Of a DNA stretch of 64,000 nucleotides, positions 55,952 through 64,000 are shown one piece after another. Numbering within the stretch: position 1 is the stretch's first letter; every line of letters starts with the position of its first letter. This stretch comes from Nitrospirales bacterium. GTDB taxonomy: Bacteria > Nitrospirota > Nitrospiria > Nitrospirales > UBA8639. The translations under genes were made by a program, and so were the position numbers. A model generated the notes under the pieces. That model searched no databases. It saw only the letters and a list, made by a program, of their open reading frames with translations, and was not told where the DNA came from. Where the stretch lies: assembly GCA_021604005.1 (NCBI GenBank), contig BQIV01000005.1, positions 82,046-146,045 of the forward strand, written 5' to 3'.

Positions 55952-56188
55952 CTAAGATTTTTTCGAGAGCACGGCAACTGAAGCCTGAGTCTTATTGGCA
56001 GGATTTTGGGAAATCGCCCCGATAAGTTCCTGGTGTGCTTGTTGAGCTTCCCGATGCTGTAAGATAAGCGGATCAACGACTTCTCCGCACGAAAGACACC
56101 GCCACCCAGACATCCAGACATCTCCACTATCTTCCATGTCAAGAAAGTAATCCGTCACCATTGTACCGTGGCATCGTGGGCAATTCAT
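55952..56188 (-). CDS. Small zinc-ribbon protein
   Basis: The 78-residue protein contains a two-knuckle zinc ribbon: CPRCHG (3-8) and CLSCGE (31-36), with DYFLDMEDSGDVWMSGWRC between. Proteins of this pattern are common as short uncharacterised genes in Nitrospira-like genomes, from memory. A basic C-terminal tail follows. Function unknown. Confidence 0.7.
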   Translation of the reverse strand: MNCPRCHGTMVTDYFLDMEDSGDVWMSGWRCLSCGEVVDPLILQHREAQQAHQELIGAISQNPANKTQASVAVLSKKS

Positions 56189-56881
56189 GCGCTTCTCCAG
56201 CGTTAATACCTATTGACTATAAAACCTATGAAAGAAACAATGACCATTGACACTCTTGGTTCTGCTAACCATCGCACTCTCCTGAATCTTCTCGGCTGTC
56301 CTCCTGGACTCATTAAGGTTAGAGAACGCCATACTCCAAGGCTTAGCGACAGAGCACCAAACGTGCGACGAACGGCCTCGGAATGGCAAGATGCCGTGGC
56401 CTCTCCTTCGGTCATTCTGGAAGAGAGCTTAAGAAGAAAAAGAACGGGAAGACACTCGGAATACGGTTAATGTGACAGCTTTCAGAAACTTCTTACGAAT
56501 TCGAAGGCGTTCATGAACATACCGTATACAAGACATTCACAACGCAGAGAAACCACTCACTCCTCACTCCGCAAGGAGCGAAATTTCCCATGAATGAGAT
56601 CGAAAGCGTTGAGCAATCATCTGTCGTTGAATGGATTGGACAGTTTGGGTTGGATTGAGGTTGACGCTTAGGTGTTCTCGGTAATATTGCTAGTTCACCA
56701 TTAAGACTAAAAAGGGACGGTTTTTAGAGGTGCCCTTATTATTGATATGCGTAACCAATTGGCCTTTCCCTTCACAACTTTAGAAAAAATGGCTTAGGGC
56801 CTTGATGTTTTCCGACTCAATGGTAAGATACCTCTACCGATGCCCATCCTGATGTACGCAACCTAACCAACATTCTTCACT
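56189..56881. other. Intergenic stretch with no secure gene
   Basis: About 690 bases. Opposing overlapping frames at 56203-56470 have the arginine/serine-rich look of translated non-coding repeat DNA rather than protein. I see no RNA gene or paired repeat. Confidence 0.45.
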
Positions 56882-57109
56882 ATGCGATTGTATCTGGCTT
56901 CACGACTCAGCCTCTCACTGTGCATGCCCTTTTTCTTCTGGTCTTGTGCAAGCCTCACCGCTGTGTATTGGACCAAGGCAGGGTCTAGTCCTGCAGAGCT
57001 GGAGCATGACAAAACTGAATGCCAAACGCTTCAACGATCAGTCGGGGCCGATGAGTCAAGAATACACAAATGCCTTGAGGCCAAAGGCTGGACGCAAGTC
57101 CATGACTAG
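56882..57109 (+). CDS. Small lipoprotein
   Basis: The 75-residue protein has a signal peptide ending in a lipobox-like FWSC (Cys22), followed by a short polar mature part with two further cysteines (ECQTLQRS, HKCLEAKGW). The CLEAKGW-type ending is frequent in small lipoproteins of unknown role. No ribosome site is obvious. Confidence 0.6.
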   Translation: MRLYLASRLSLSLCMPFFFWSCASLTAVYWTKAGSSPAELEHDKTECQTLQRSVGADESRIHKCLEAKGWTQVHD

Positions 57110-57312
57110 AGCCATGACCATGGCGCGTCGCATTCAGAGACATGAGGGTTGCCCTAGCGAATAACCGTTGGGGGGGTGGAGGGATACACGACATGGCCAC
57201 GTTGTAGACGAATTGGAATCAGATGCAACGAATCGTATCTGTCGCTCTGAAATCACCCTTCGTCCTTCGAATTGATCGGCACATTTCAATTCCCACATTC
57301 AGGAAAAATATT

Positions 57313-58893
57313 CTAATGCCCAGTCGAACTTGGTACGCTCGTTGAGTGGTGACTAATCAGATCGTTCGCATAGTAGGTAGCCGTCACAGAATCTAAAAAG
57401 TAATACACGCAGATATACCCAACGATGCTCATAGTAATCGTATACGGGAGGGCCATCCAGACCATTCGCCCATACGAGAGCCGAACTAACGGGGCAACCC
57501 CAGACGTCAATAAGAATAAAAAGGCCGCTTGGCCATTGGGGGTTGCCACACTGGGAATATTAGTCCCCGTGTTAATAGCAACAGCCAGCATATCGAATTG
57601 ATCACGACTGATCACGCCAGCGGTCATTGCCCGCATGACTTCATTAATATACACCGTCGCAACAAACACATTATCACTGATCATCGAGAGTAACCCGTTT
57701 GCAATATAAAACATCCCGATTTGCTGCGCCCCTTCAAGGCTCAGTCCGTATTGGATAATCCCCCCAAATAAATTCTGCTCTTGGATCACAGCCACGATTG
57801 CAAAAAAGACCACCAACAATGCGGTAAAAGGCAGGGCTTCCCGAAAGGCTTCACCTAAATGGTGCTCCTCAATGATGCCGTTAAATGCCGTGATGAGCAC
57901 AATAACCGAAAGACCGATAATCCCAACTTCCGCTAAGTGAAACGCCAAGGCAATCATGAGCCACACGCCGGCGACCCCTTGGACGATCAAGCGTGCCGTT
58001 TCCACTTTCTTGCGTTTCTTTGTTTGCTCTTCATCAAAACTCCAGAGGATATCGCGCACCGGGTCTGGAATTTGATACCCATAGTCAAACCATCGAAACT
58101 TTTCCAACAACACGGAGGTGAAGAGTCCCACAGTCAAAACGGGCATCGTGACAGGCGACATTCGTACGAAAAATTCGGCGAATTGCCATGAGGCTTTATC
58201 TCCGATCAGTAAATTTTGAGGCTCTCCGACCAACGTACAGACACCACCTAAGGCGGTTCCAACCGCACCATGCATCAGAAGGTTACGTAAAAATCCTCGA
58301 AACTGTTCTAAGTTTTCCCTATTTGCTTCATAGACAACCTCGTCCGTCGTTGCATCATGATCATCATCATATTTTTTCCCGGATGCGACCTTATGGTAAA
58401 TACTATAGAATCCCGTCGATACCGCAATAATCACAGCCGTCACCGTTAACGCATCGAGAAAGGCCGACAGGAAGGCCGCGGCAAAACAAAATAAAAACGA
58501 AAGAATGGTTTTGGAGCGTACCCCCAACAGAATCTTTGTAAAAGTGAATAAGAGTAACTCCTTCATGAAGTAGATACCTGCCACCATAAAAATCAGGAGA
58601 AGGATCACCTGAAAATTATTCAAGGCTTCATGGTATACCGTTTCGGGGGTCGCCATACCAAAGGCAACAGCTTCTATAGCTAATAAGCCTCCCGGTTGAA
58701 GCGGATAGCTCTTCAACGCCATCGCAAGGGTAAAAATAAACTCAAGAATTAAAATCCAGCCTGTCACAAACGGGCCAAATGCCAGTAACAGAAGCGGGTT
58801 GATGAGCAAAAACCCAATAATCACAAACTTATACCAATTGGGAGCGTATCCTAAAAAATTATGCGCTAAGGCTTGAGATAAATTTTTCGTCAT
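57313..58893 (-). CDS. nhaB: Na+/H+ antiporter NhaB
   Basis: A 526-residue polytopic inner-membrane protein. The N-terminus ([25 protein letters not shown] in two blocks) and interior motifs ([71 protein letters not shown]) match NhaB. It extrudes sodium in exchange for protons, maintaining pH and Na+ balance. About 12 hydrophobic segments are visible. Transcribed alone. Confidence 0.93.
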   Translation of the reverse strand: MTKNLSQALAHNFLGYAPNWYKFVIIGFLLINPLLLLAFGPFVTGWILILEFIFTLAMALKSYPLQPGGLLAIEAVAFGMATPETVYHEALNNFQVILLLIFMVAGIYFMKELLLFTFTKILLGVRSKTILSFLFCFAAAFLSAFLDALTVTAVIIAVSTGFYSIYHKVASGKKYDDDHDATTDEVVYEANRENLEQFRGFLRNLLMHGAVGTALGGVCTLVGEPQNLLIGDKASWQFAEFFVRMSPVTMPVLTVGLFTSVLLEKFRWFDYGYQIPDPVRDILWSFDEEQTKKRKKVETARLIVQGVAGVWLMIALAFHLAEVGIIGLSVIVLITAFNGIIEEHHLGEAFREALPFTALLVVFFAIVAVIQEQNLFGGIIQYGLSLEGAQQIGMFYIANGLLSMISDNVFVATVYINEVMRAMTAGVISRDQFDMLAVAINTGTNIPSVATPNGQAAFLFLLTSGVAPLVRLSYGRMVWMALPYTITMSIVGYICVYYFLDSVTATYYANDLISHHSTSVPSSTGH

Positions 58894-59154
58894 AGTCCTC
58901 TTCTCAATTTAGGTGGTGTACGCATAGAGAGACGCAAAGACACAGATGAGGCCTGTGGGGAGAATTTTCGTTCTAGCTATGGGGAGACGTTACGACACAC
59001 GGGAGGCGTAGTATAACAATACTCCACAATAGAAAGTGACGACCGGCACCATGCTTCGTCAAGGGTCACCGACGAATGTGATGTTGAGATTACCCTCTCA
59101 CATAACGGACTTCATAAGTTATGGGCACCGTATTTATTCTTTCATCATGCACAT

Positions 59155-59730
59155 CTATTCAAGTGGAATTTGAATGACGAGTCCGCCCATGACATCATTC
59201 AATTTAAAGTCCCGCTTCGGTGAATCTGTATGGGCATTGTGGCACGACACACAGGCGCGACTCACGGCCCGATCCGGATAAATAGCCTTAAAATGCCGTC
59301 GTCCATCAATGACGACCTCCGTTTCCACAACGTCTCCCTTGTTCACAACCTGCTCAAGGACGGTGTGCTCCTGTGGAGACACTGGAGCATTGTCAGGATT
59401 AAGCGGCCAGAGACTCACCAATCGATAACGAAACGGAACATCCAGGGCACGAAGACTTTCCGCAGACTCGCGCAGAAACTGAACCGGAAGAGGGAGCCCC
59501 TGCTCTTCCCGCCACCTTTCAGATACAGGAACAATCAACATGGCTTCCATTCGTTCAACAACATGTCGTGTGTAAAACGTACGGTCAGCTTCAATCACCG
59601 CATGGAGGTAATTTGCGACCGTCCGCGCAGAAAGGCTATCGTCGGCCTTCATGCGCAAGCCAACGGTTCCACCCACAATGACACACAACAGAGCCACCCC
59701 CAAACAAATCGCTGTCGTTTTCCCATTCAT
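59155..59730 (-). CDS. DUF3365 (Tll0287-like) c-type cytochrome
   Basis: The 191-residue protein has an N-terminal membrane anchor (AICLGVALLCVIVGGTVGL) and a Tll0287-like heme-binding domain. The single heme c site CVSCH lies near residue 161. Family members are periplasmic monoheme sensors or electron carriers; the fold resembles PAS sensors. It is alone, between nhaB and the two-component system. Confidence 0.85.
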   Translation of the reverse strand: MNGKTTAICLGVALLCVIVGGTVGLRMKADDSLSARTVANYLHAVIEADRTFYTRHVVERMEAMLIVPVSERWREEQGLPLPVQFLRESAESLRALDVPFRYRLVSLWPLNPDNAPVSPQEHTVLEQVVNKGDVVETEVVIDGRRHFKAIYPDRAVSRACVSCHNAHTDSPKRDFKLNDVMGGLVIQIPLE

Positions 59731-60414
59731 CTTCGGTATATATCCACAATCAAATTATGAACAATCAGCCGATGTCGCCATTCTAGCTGAATAATTAAGC
59801 ACTCGCTACTAAACTGGCACTTTAACATAAGAAAATCACTATTCATGCTCTTGCACAATGTCATCGTTATCATCATGCGATACGTTGATGAACATTTCTA
59901 TTTTTTGTAAGAATTATTGATGCATTTCCTGAGAGGCGTGCTGCTACGTAGAAACAGAACCAAACAATATTACACCATACAGGAGATAGGCTAAAAATCT
60001 TTTAGCTCAAATAAGTCAGCACACTTGAGCTACGTTAACTTCGACACGATGTTGTGCATACAACACGTAAGACTTAAAACTCGCCTTGGACAAGGTCATT
60101 CAACACGGCTAACAACTATTGAGTCCAAATTTTTTATTGGAAAAAGTTCAGATACCATAAAAATGAGCATTATAGGTGGCCACGGTTGGAGAGCGCAGAC
60201 CAACGGCAAGCCCATGACTTTTCAAGGGCAGACTCTACCTGATACCTTGATGACAAGTAGCCTTGGCTACGGTCCGTGAACGCAGAAGCCCAAAATGCGA
60301 TCCCACCTTCGTTGGCAGTCCAATACCACCTGACATCTTGATGACAGGTAGCCAAGGGACTAAGGGTACGCACTAACAAAAAGCATTCCGCTTCATTCAT
60401 GATCGACCACCTTC
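59731..60414. promoter_or_regulatory. AT-rich leader region upstream of the sensor kinase
   Basis: About 680 bases without a gene, AT-rich at 59,800-60,180. It includes the paired repeat at 60237-60353. It probably holds the promoters of the kinase operon and of the DUF3365 gene (divergent). Confidence 0.45.
60237..60353. repeat. Two direct repeats that can form hairpins
   Basis: Two 26-base units, 60237-60262 and 60328-60353, identical at 23 of 26 positions (core TTGATGACA, end GTAGCC). The second is itself near-palindromic (CCTG-a-CATC-tt-GATG-a-CAGG). The first is followed by GTAGCC-TT-GGCTAC (60257-60270), a perfect stem. Located 60-180 bases upstream of the kinase. Confidence 0.7.
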
Positions 60415-62418
60415 TTGTCGAGTATTTTAGGACATAAAATATTTGACACGACTAGGGGGTTAACCTACGATATCCTCGTGAAAATCACCGCCGCCATCCT
60501 CCGCTCATTCATCAATTTACCTATTGAAAAAAAACTGTTACTCGTCTCACTGATTCCGATCGCAACAATCTTCATTCTAAGTATAATGACCTATATTCGT
60601 GTGCAAACCTTTGCAGAGGATGAAGATCGATTAAATCATATCTACCATGTCCAAACGACGGCGGCAGAATTTCTTCGTCTCATCGTCGATCTCGAAACAG
60701 GATTCAGGGGATATGTGTTGACACAAGATCCTAAATTTCTAAAACCCTACCTTGCCGCAAAAAACCGTGTGCTATTAGTCGGACAATCCCTCGCACAAAT
60801 GGTCGAGCACCATGCCACACAACATGCTCATATTCTACGTGCCCAAGAAATGGTCCAACAGCTTATGAACGACAAGGATGAATTCATTGAGGAAGTCAAA
60901 AATGAACATTCTCCCGATGCGGTACATTATGTCGAATCAGGAAAAGGGTTGACCTTGATGCTAGGCATACGCGAAAGCATTGCAAATTTTGACCGGCAAG
61001 AGTTTAATGAGCTCCAACACACACTGTCACGCACATCCAAAGATCGTTCATTTTTATTAGGGGTCATTATTGGCGGCGGATCGTTAGCACTACTCCCAAT
61101 GGTGTTTGTGCTCAGGCTCCTGGCGCGGTCTATTGCAGGCCCGCTCTCAGCATTAGCCAAGACGGTCGAAAACCGAACGGAAGAAACGATTCCGGAAGTG
61201 ACCGTCCTTCATCGTGAAGATGAAATTGGCAACTTGACGCGAGTCATGAGCACAATGAGTCAGCAGCTTCGTGAACATGTCGGACGCATTGAACGTTCGG
61301 AAACGGAACTTCGCACGTTGAACCATAACCTCTCGACATCGGAATCAAAGTATCGAGGTATTGTCGACAACGCGCCTTTTGGTATTTTTACAGCTACTGA
61401 AGGAAAAATTATCTTCTGTAATCGACATAATTGGATTTTAGCCGGCCATGACCCAGACATCGATTTACAGCCTGAAACTATGTGGGACGCGGTCCATCCT
61501 GACGACCGAGACCAGGTCCTTCAATCCTTTACTGAATGCACACGTCTACATCGCCCATTTGAACAAATATTTCGATTTCTCCATCACGACGGGGCGGTGC
61601 GCAAGATTTTAAGTCGTGCGGTTCCCATTGAAGATCAGGGAAATCATAATTTCCTGTACCAAGGATTCAACGTCGACATCTCAGCATTAGAGCAGTTACG
61701 GGAAAAACTCAATCGCTCTGAACGGCTGGCAACATTAGGACAGGTGGCAGCCGGCATTGCCCATGAAATTCGAAATCCATTAGTGGGCATCGGCTCAACC
61801 GCCTCTCTATTACTCGAAGAATTGGACCATGATGACAATAAGATTTCAGACTTAAAAACGATTCTTAACGAAACGCGTCGCCTGGATCGCATTGTGAATC
61901 AAATTGTGGATTATGCACGACCTCGTACGCTGGTCTGGGTGTCATTTTCCTTACAAGAACTGGCACATGAAACCTTGGCCTTACTGACCGATCCACTCCA
62001 GCAAAAAAACATTCACGTAGCCTGGAACGTCGAAGACCGCAATGGACCCATATGGGCAGATCGAGATCAAATCAAGCAGGTGTTACTCAATATTTTCCAA
62101 AATGCCATCGAAGCCATGCCCAATGACGGCATACTCACTATCTCGGAAATGAAGGAAAAGCGCGCAGGAGAGCCCGGAGTGTGTTTATCAATAGCGGACA
62201 ATGGCAAAGGCATTACGCCGGCAGACTTAGCACATATTTTCGAACCGTTTTTTACCACGGGGAAACTTCGAGGTACCGGATTAGGACTCGCCATCTGCAA
62301 GAACATTCTTGAAGGGCATGGAGGTGAAATCCATGCGCAAAGCGAACTTCAGTGCGGGACCATCATGTCAGTGTGGTTACCCTTCTCTCATCACCCACAA
62401 ACCTCTATGGTGTCATAA
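60415..62418 (+). CDS. CHASE3 sensor histidine kinase
   Basis: A membrane sensor kinase of up to 667 residues. First transmembrane helix about 40-60, CHASE3 extracytoplasmic domain (65-205; DLETGFRGYVLTQ is typical), second helix about 212-237, HAMP (240-290), PAS (305-425), HisKA with His450 in IAHEIRNPLVGIG, and HATPase with NIFQNAIEAM, DNGKGI and GTGLGLAICKNI. The frame opens at TTG 60415 without a ribosome site; GTG 60478 is an alternative start. One base separates its stop from the regulator ATG. Confidence 0.9.
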   Translation: MSSILGHKIFDTTRGLTYDILVKITAAILRSFINLPIEKKLLLVSLIPIATIFILSIMTYIRVQTFAEDEDRLNHIYHVQTTAAEFLRLIVDLETGFRGYVLTQDPKFLKPYLAAKNRVLLVGQSLAQMVEHHATQHAHILRAQEMVQQLMNDKDEFIEEVKNEHSPDAVHYVESGKGLTLMLGIRESIANFDRQEFNELQHTLSRTSKDRSFLLGVIIGGGSLALLPMVFVLRLLARSIAGPLSALAKTVENRTEETIPEVTVLHREDEIGNLTRVMSTMSQQLREHVGRIERSETELRTLNHNLSTSESKYRGIVDNAPFGIFTATEGKIIFCNRHNWILAGHDPDIDLQPETMWDAVHPDDRDQVLQSFTECTRLHRPFEQIFRFLHHDGAVRKILSRAVPIEDQGNHNFLYQGFNVDISALEQLREKLNRSERLATLGQVAAGIAHEIRNPLVGIGSTASLLLEELDHDDNKISDLKTILNETRRLDRIVNQIVDYARPRTLVWVSFSLQELAHETLALLTDPLQQKNIHVAWNVEDRNGPIWADRDQIKQVLLNIFQNAIEAMPNDGILTISEMKEKRAGEPGVCLSIADNGKGITPADLAHIFEPFFTTGKLRGTGLGLAICKNILEGHGGEIHAQSELQCGTIMSVWLPFSHHPQTSMVS

Positions 62419-62419
62419 C

Positions 62420-63808
62420 ATGCGTGCAACAATATTCGTGACCGATGATGATGAAGTTGTTCGTTCATCGATTACCCGTCGACTAGCCCGGCAACAACAT
62501 CTGATCCGTAGTTTTAATTCTGGTGAAGCCTTATTGGAGGCATTAGATCACGATACTCCGGACATTATTCTTCTTGATCTGAAGATGTCCGGGTTGACGG
62601 GAATACAAACACTCCAACAGGCGAAGGGCAAAGCACCGGACGCGTTATTCATTCTCTTAACTGCCTACGGAACGGTTGAAGATGCCGTGGCCGCAATGAA
62701 GCTTGGAGCCTACGATTTCCTTATTAAAAGCGTGGACCTTGGAAGCGTCGACCCCGTCGTCCGCCGCGCCCTTGAGTATCTTGAATTACGACGTCGAATG
62801 AACTTTGAGGTCACCAATGTTGCAGGGCGTTATGCACTGAATAATTTAATCGCAGAAAGTCCAAGCATGCAGGGCCTCGTTGCTCAAATTCAAGAAATGA
62901 CTCAAAATCATAAATCCACCGTCTTGCTCAATGGAGAGACTGGAACCGGCAAAGAGTTTATCGCACGCGTTCTTCATCACAATGGTCCGCGAAACGATAG
63001 GCCGTTTGTCGGCGTCAATTGCACGGCAATACCTGAAGAACTCTTTGAAAGCGAATTATTCGGATATGAACGCGGCGCCTTTACAGGCGCCAATCAACGA
63101 AAACCTGGCCTGTGCGAACAAGCTGAAGGCGGCACGTTATTCCTTGACGAAATCGGAGATATGAACATTGGCATGCAAGCAAAACTTCTCCGGGTCATCC
63201 AAGAGCGATCGCTCAAACGATTAGGAGGAAGAGACGACATTAACGTCGATTTTCGCTTAATTGCAGCAACCAACCATGATCTACGAAAAGAAGTTACCTT
63301 AGGAAATTTTCGTGAAGACCTATTCTTTAGACTGAATGTTGTCTCATTAGAATTACCACCACTTCGACAGCGGGTGGAAGATATCATCCCATTAAGTTTT
63401 CGAGCGTTGGCCCATCACGCAAAAGATATAGGAAAAGAAATCGTGGACATTGCTCCAGAAGCCAGAACCCTTTTAGAAAATTATGACTATCCAGGGAATA
63501 TCCGCGAGCTGGAGAATGTGATCGAACGTGCGGTAATCTTTTGCAAAGAAAAATTCTTATCGATTCACGACTTCCCCAAAGAACTCCATGAATCGACACA
63601 GAGAACGGCAACCGCGCAGACACGAGCAGACAAACAACTTGTCAAAATTGAAATGGCCATCGGTGATCACACATTAGCCGATATTGAATCAGCCATTATT
63701 GATGAGGTCATGCGATTATCCGAATCCAATAAAAGCCTTGCCGCCAAACATCTCGGTATCACACGGTTTGCACTCGATCGTCGTTTAAAAAAGACGCTCG
63801 ACAACTAA
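62420..63808 (+). CDS. Sigma54-dependent response regulator (NtrC family)
   Basis: A 462-residue regulator: receiver (FVTDDDE, Asp53 in LLDLKMSG), AAA+ domain with Walker A GETGTGKE (172-179), the sigma54-contact loop GAFTGA (219-224) and Walker B LFLDEIGD, and a C-terminal Fis-type HTH (SLAAKHLGITRFALDRRLKK). It activates sigma54 promoters after phosphorylation by the upstream kinase. I start at ATG 62420, which opens exactly at the receiver; the frame extends upstream inside the kinase gene. Confidence 0.93.
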   Translation: MRATIFVTDDDEVVRSSITRRLARQQHLIRSFNSGEALLEALDHDTPDIILLDLKMSGLTGIQTLQQAKGKAPDALFILLTAYGTVEDAVAAMKLGAYDFLIKSVDLGSVDPVVRRALEYLELRRRMNFEVTNVAGRYALNNLIAESPSMQGLVAQIQEMTQNHKSTVLLNGETGTGKEFIARVLHHNGPRNDRPFVGVNCTAIPEELFESELFGYERGAFTGANQRKPGLCEQAEGGTLFLDEIGDMNIGMQAKLLRVIQERSLKRLGGRDDINVDFRLIAATNHDLRKEVTLGNFREDLFFRLNVVSLELPPLRQRVEDIIPLSFRALAHHAKDIGKEIVDIAPEARTLLENYDYPGNIRELENVIERAVIFCKEKFLSIHDFPKELHESTQRTATAQTRADKQLVKIEMAIGDHTLADIESAIIDEVMRLSESNKSLAAKHLGITRFALDRRLKKTLDN

Positions 63809-63859
63809 TTTCCAACTGCATACTCCAATTTCGTTTTAATATTTTCCTTAAACGCACAA

Positions 63860-63891
63860 AGGCCTGAAGGGGGATACTCCCCTCCAGGCCT
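63860..63891 (-). terminator. Bidirectional terminator between convergent genes
   Basis: AGGCCTG-A-AGGGG pairs with CCCCT-C-CAGGCCT, a strong GC stem of about 12 pairs. On the minus strand it is followed by TTTG, suiting the gene ending at 63930; it also lies 52 bases after the regulator stop on the plus strand. Confidence 0.78.
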
Positions 63892-63929
63892 GTTGTATAA
63901 CTCTCGCTGGCGTCTGGCGGTCGTCTGCC

Positions 63930-64000
63930 TTACAGCCAGTTGATCCGTTCCGCCGGGCGGACATAGATGGGCTCTTCCACCTGCTGCCGCACCGCCTCTT
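63930..64000 (-). CDS. 3' end of a GC-rich gene, possibly nitrite oxidoreductase beta subunit
   Basis: Only the last 22 codons are in the window (complement; TAA at 63930-63932). The C-terminus reads VEEPIYVRPAERINWL. From memory this resembles the end of Nitrospira NxrB, the iron-sulfur subunit of nitrite oxidoreductase, but the fragment is too short to prove it. GC content (~62%) and codon use (GAG, CGG, GTG, CAG) are sharply different from all other genes here, as expected for a very highly expressed gene. The gene continues beyond 64000. Confidence 0.5.
   Translation of the reverse strand, partial: EAVRQQVEEPIYVRPAERINWL

Noticed and set aside
56203..56470. Opposed frames of 70 and 85 codons
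   Set aside because: Both strands are open at once and the products look like translated non-coding DNA; no family recognised.
1..64000. CRISPR array, insertion-sequence transposase or prophage genes
   Set aside because: No regularly spaced repeats, no transposase, integrase or phage structural genes were seen anywhere in the window.

Overview
The window reads as chromosomal DNA of a Nitrospirota bacterium, most likely a Nitrospira-like nitrite oxidiser. This rests on the overall style (Gram-negative housekeeping genes, very many hybrid sensor kinases, PEP-CTERM-like exported proteins, moderate GC) and on the GC-rich, strongly codon-biased gene tail entering at the right edge. Its visible C-terminus resembles, from memory, the beta subunit of Nitrospira nitrite oxidoreductase. 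The lineage call is inference; no marker gene was compared by search.

Layout. 1-1.2 kb is gene-poor and looks decayed. 1.2-1.9 kb is a DUF433/DUF5615 toxin-antitoxin pair with a recognisable sigma70 promoter. 2-7.4 kb holds single genes: a DUF3108 protein, a beta-propeller, a GNAT, asnS, a rhodanese and a sugar-nucleotide epimerase. 7.6-14.1 kb is a conserved minus-strand block, zapB-zapA-[candidate 6S RNA]-rny-ymdB-xseA-xseB-tlyA, followed by a lytic transglycosylase, uppS and a zinc-ribbon protein.

18.2-38.4 kb is a signalling and envelope island. A minus-strand trio (REC-PAS-ATPase, HDOD, REC with a degenerate HD-GYP) is followed by a plus-strand PAS kinase and a REC-CpaE-like ATPase. Next comes a four-gene minus-strand operon (25.3-31.5 kb): a zinc-ribbon protein with a degenerate GGDEF domain, a membrane GT2 polysaccharide synthase, an outer-membrane TolC-like lipoprotein fused to a glycoside-hydrolase-like barrel, and an HlyD-type adaptor. 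I read it as a self-contained exopolysaccharide synthesis and export machine and as the most interesting system here. Beyond it lie a PEP-CTERM propeller and four more REC or kinase genes that share a distinctive long REC domain with the first cluster.

38.7-50 kb is looser: a membrane protein, a three-domain LplT/PlsC/acyl-ACP synthetase fusion, a PagL-type lipid A deacylase, a PEP-CTERM-like protein, an orphan secretin N-domain/BON protein, and a divergent pair made of an EgtD-like methyltransferase and a heme-oxygenase-like diiron protein. Its intergenic spaces carry a dispersed short repeat with imperfect inverted ends (four copies from 35.9 to 47.7 kb). 50-59.7 kb is housekeeping: tRNA-His, rpsT, holA, lptE, leuS, nhaB and a DUF3365 cytochrome. 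60.2-63.8 kb is a repeat-bearing leader, a CHASE3 sensor kinase and its sigma54-dependent response regulator, converging on the partial GC-rich gene at the window edge across a clear terminator.
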